Source: Polytrichum commune (Eukaryota > Streptophyta > Polytrichopsida > Polytrichales > Polytrichaceae). Taken from it: a DNA stretch of 64,000 nt. Each line of letters opens with the position of its first letter. Position 1 is the first letter of the stretch. The position numbers were made by a program, and so were the translations under genes. Under the pieces are notes generated by a model that searched no databases, was not told the origin of the DNA, and saw only the letters and a list, made by a program, of their open reading frames with translations. The stretch is from assembly GCA_950295325.1 (NCBI GenBank), contig OX485809.1:28954001-29018000 (forward strand), in the 5' to 3' direction. Shown here one piece after another: positions 62,401 through 64,000 of the stretch.

Positions 62401-62671
62401 GCCTGTGGCTTTTACTTTACCAATTCTTTCACCTGTTTATGAAAATTTGTGATGCTGCTGATCTAGACAATTACAGCAAGTATGAGCCCAACTGAGTAGA
62501 CTGAGCTTGACTGTGTTATGTATTTTTCCTTTGGTGCAGGATGCTGTAACAATGGTGCAGGATGTTCAAGATGCTGAAGAGGCTGCAAAGAGGCTGACAG
62601 ATGAAGCTATGAAGAAGGGAAGTGCAGACAACATAACTTGTGTGGTCATCCGTTTCCACCATAATGAGTGA
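59471..62671 (+). CDS. Protein phosphatase 2C, complete
   Basis: Eight exons join in phase: 59471-59556, 60069-60196, 60742-60840, 61195-61353, 61581-61667, 61844-61935, 62040-62114 and 62540-62671 (TGA), giving 285 aa. All introns are GT..AG. The short Ala/Asn-rich N-terminus ([20 protein letters not shown]) precedes a full PP2C domain. Landmarks are [14 protein letters not shown] (Glu49), [11 protein letters not shown] (Asp71, Gly72), [63 protein letters not shown] (Asp233) and [15 protein letters not shown] (Asp272). All metal-binding acidic residues are present, so it should be an active Mn/Mg-dependent Ser/Thr phosphatase. Compactness and the [13 protein letters not shown] region fit the small plant PP2Cs related to Arabidopsis WIN2/At4g31750 rather than the ABA-receptor-linked clade A. 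Substrates are unknown. No frame damage is seen. Confidence 0.96.
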
Positions 62672-64000
62672 ACTGTCTTAAGGATGTCAATCTGTGCATA
62701 TAACTTGGAAACTGCAAAGGATGTGGGGGATTGGTGGGAGATACCTGCTTGGGAAGACCATCCAAAACATTAGGGGAGCAGAGCATCATAGAAGATACTT
62801 CACAGCTGTATGGCATCACTCACAGTCCAGCATGTCAATAGGTTTGTTTGGTTGGAACTTTCAAAACGGTTCTAATTCGTTTTGGGATCTTGAAGTGGCC
62901 TTCTTTTTATATAGGTAGAGTATTGGTGCTCCTAAGTTGATTGATGCAAGTTCGAGACATGCAAGAGCTGCTAGCACTGAAAATTTGTGAACCCTTAGTC
63001 TTTGCCATATTTGACACAGCACAAAACTTCTGTGGACAATTGTCATTTCATCTAGGAGTTGTGTCCTTTCCCTTTTCTACGACTGCATAGTTTCAACAGA
63101 AATCTAGATGACTTTCTATCCACTACCTTCTTGTTGATGGTCACTCCACTTTCCTTAGAGACTTGAGGTTTTTGTGTTATATATTAGCAAGACCTTTTAC
63201 TTTCATGCACTCCTTTCTTTTGTCATGTGCAGCATTTCGCAATTTCTTTTCTTCCCCTTTTTCCTTATTTGTGACATTCTAAACATTTGACTCACCAATA
63301 TATTCAAGCCTGTATTGGTTCCAGGTGTTCATATAGGTTAGGTTAGGTTAGATATATTGAGATGTGGGTAGGTATTAGTGAAAGCTTCAATGTGGGAAGC
63401 AATTACCTCAATAAGATGGTACTTTCTTGTGGTCTTCCACTGGTTTCTTCCTGTCCAGCTTGCATTCATTTCTACTCCTAGTTATATCTCGTAAATTCTA
63501 AGTTCATCAGAAGGTTACTCTCAAGCTGCAACTGAAGCCTGCTCTGCTGAATACTTTTTGTCCTTGGTACGCTGGCATGAGTGAGCACTTCAGCAACTAA
63601 ACCATGCTATTCTATATTACTGCAAAGTCCAAGAAGCCTGTCCACATTTCCTTGCTATTTAGGTGCTTATTCTTTCATCATTCATTGCTTGGAATATGAA
63701 TCTGAGTCTATCTTCCACTTGATCAAATGATAGGAAATTGTTTTTGTAACTTTGTGCTCAGGGGTTTGACGATGGAAATACAGAGTTAATTGGTTCGTGT
63801 GTCCTTGTTTCACTCTAGGCTATCATTTTTGAATGGATTGTTACCTATGCGAAGATATTGAGCAAAGCAAGGTCCTTATAGCTGGCCATAGCTGCATGCA
63901 GGTATATGATGTGTTCAGTATGAAGTTATTGTGAGGAGCTTTTGAGCTTTTCTCTGGACTACAGTTGTGCTGTACTCCCCAAATTCATCTCATTAGTAGT
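62672..64000 (+). other. 3' flank of the PP2C gene
   Basis: The 3' untranslated region is expected in the first few hundred bases; no canonical AATAAA was spotted. A small TAGGT repeat (ATAGGTTAGGTTAGGTTAG) lies at about 63335-63353. No further gene is recognised up to the window end. Confidence 0.45.

Overview
The window is plant nuclear DNA, most likely from a grass. The evidence is: spliced genes with GT..AG introns; a Stowaway-type MITE with the grass-typical CTCCCTCCGTCCCAAAAT end; a decayed Ty1/copia element; and AT-rich intergenic DNA full of small dispersed repeats. The species cannot be named from the sequence. There are no bacterial operons, CRISPR arrays or phage genes.

Four genes can be assembled exon by exon with consistent splice phases. 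(1) 6421-8698 (+) is an ECHIDNA/TVP23-like Golgi/TGN membrane protein: five coding exons, 175 aa, with a possible extra first exon at 5693. (2) 12186-15579 (-) is a GDSL esterase/lipase: five exons, 385 aa, all catalytic blocks intact. (3) 27171-28275 (-) is a Bet v 1/PR-10-like protein: two exons, 153 aa. (4) 59471-62671 (+) is a PP2C protein phosphatase: eight exons, 285 aa, all metal-binding motifs intact. They act in secretion, lipid/ester hydrolysis, ligand binding or defence, and dephosphorylation. Nothing suggests they form one pathway.

From about 36.15 to 42.25 kb lies a degenerate copia retrotransposon with gag, protease, integrase, reverse transcriptase and RNase H remnants. It has many stops and frameshifts, a mutated zinc knuckle, a mutated protease active site, and a 193-bp internal duplication in gag.

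The rest is intergenic and dominated by non-coding repeats. These are: a dispersed family (called R1 here) with copies inside introns of two genes; a ~355-bp terminal-inverted-repeat element in opposite orientations at 23.1 and 54.1 kb; a 399-bp element with ~45-bp inverted ends and a near-perfect target duplication at 9.57 kb; a foldback element in an intron of the ECHIDNA-like gene; a 158-bp almost perfect hairpin at 24.3 kb; a ~1-kb inverted repeat at 19 kb; a nested inverted-repeat cluster at 55.3 kb; and tandem arrays at 16.3, 26.4, 32.8, 36.4, 48.6 and 58.0 kb. The 284-bp array at 58.0 kb ends about 0.5 kb before the PP2C start codon. I see no convincing new protein system. The most interesting material is the foldback/hairpin DNA and the short non-autonomous element families, none of which I can name beyond the Stowaway copy.
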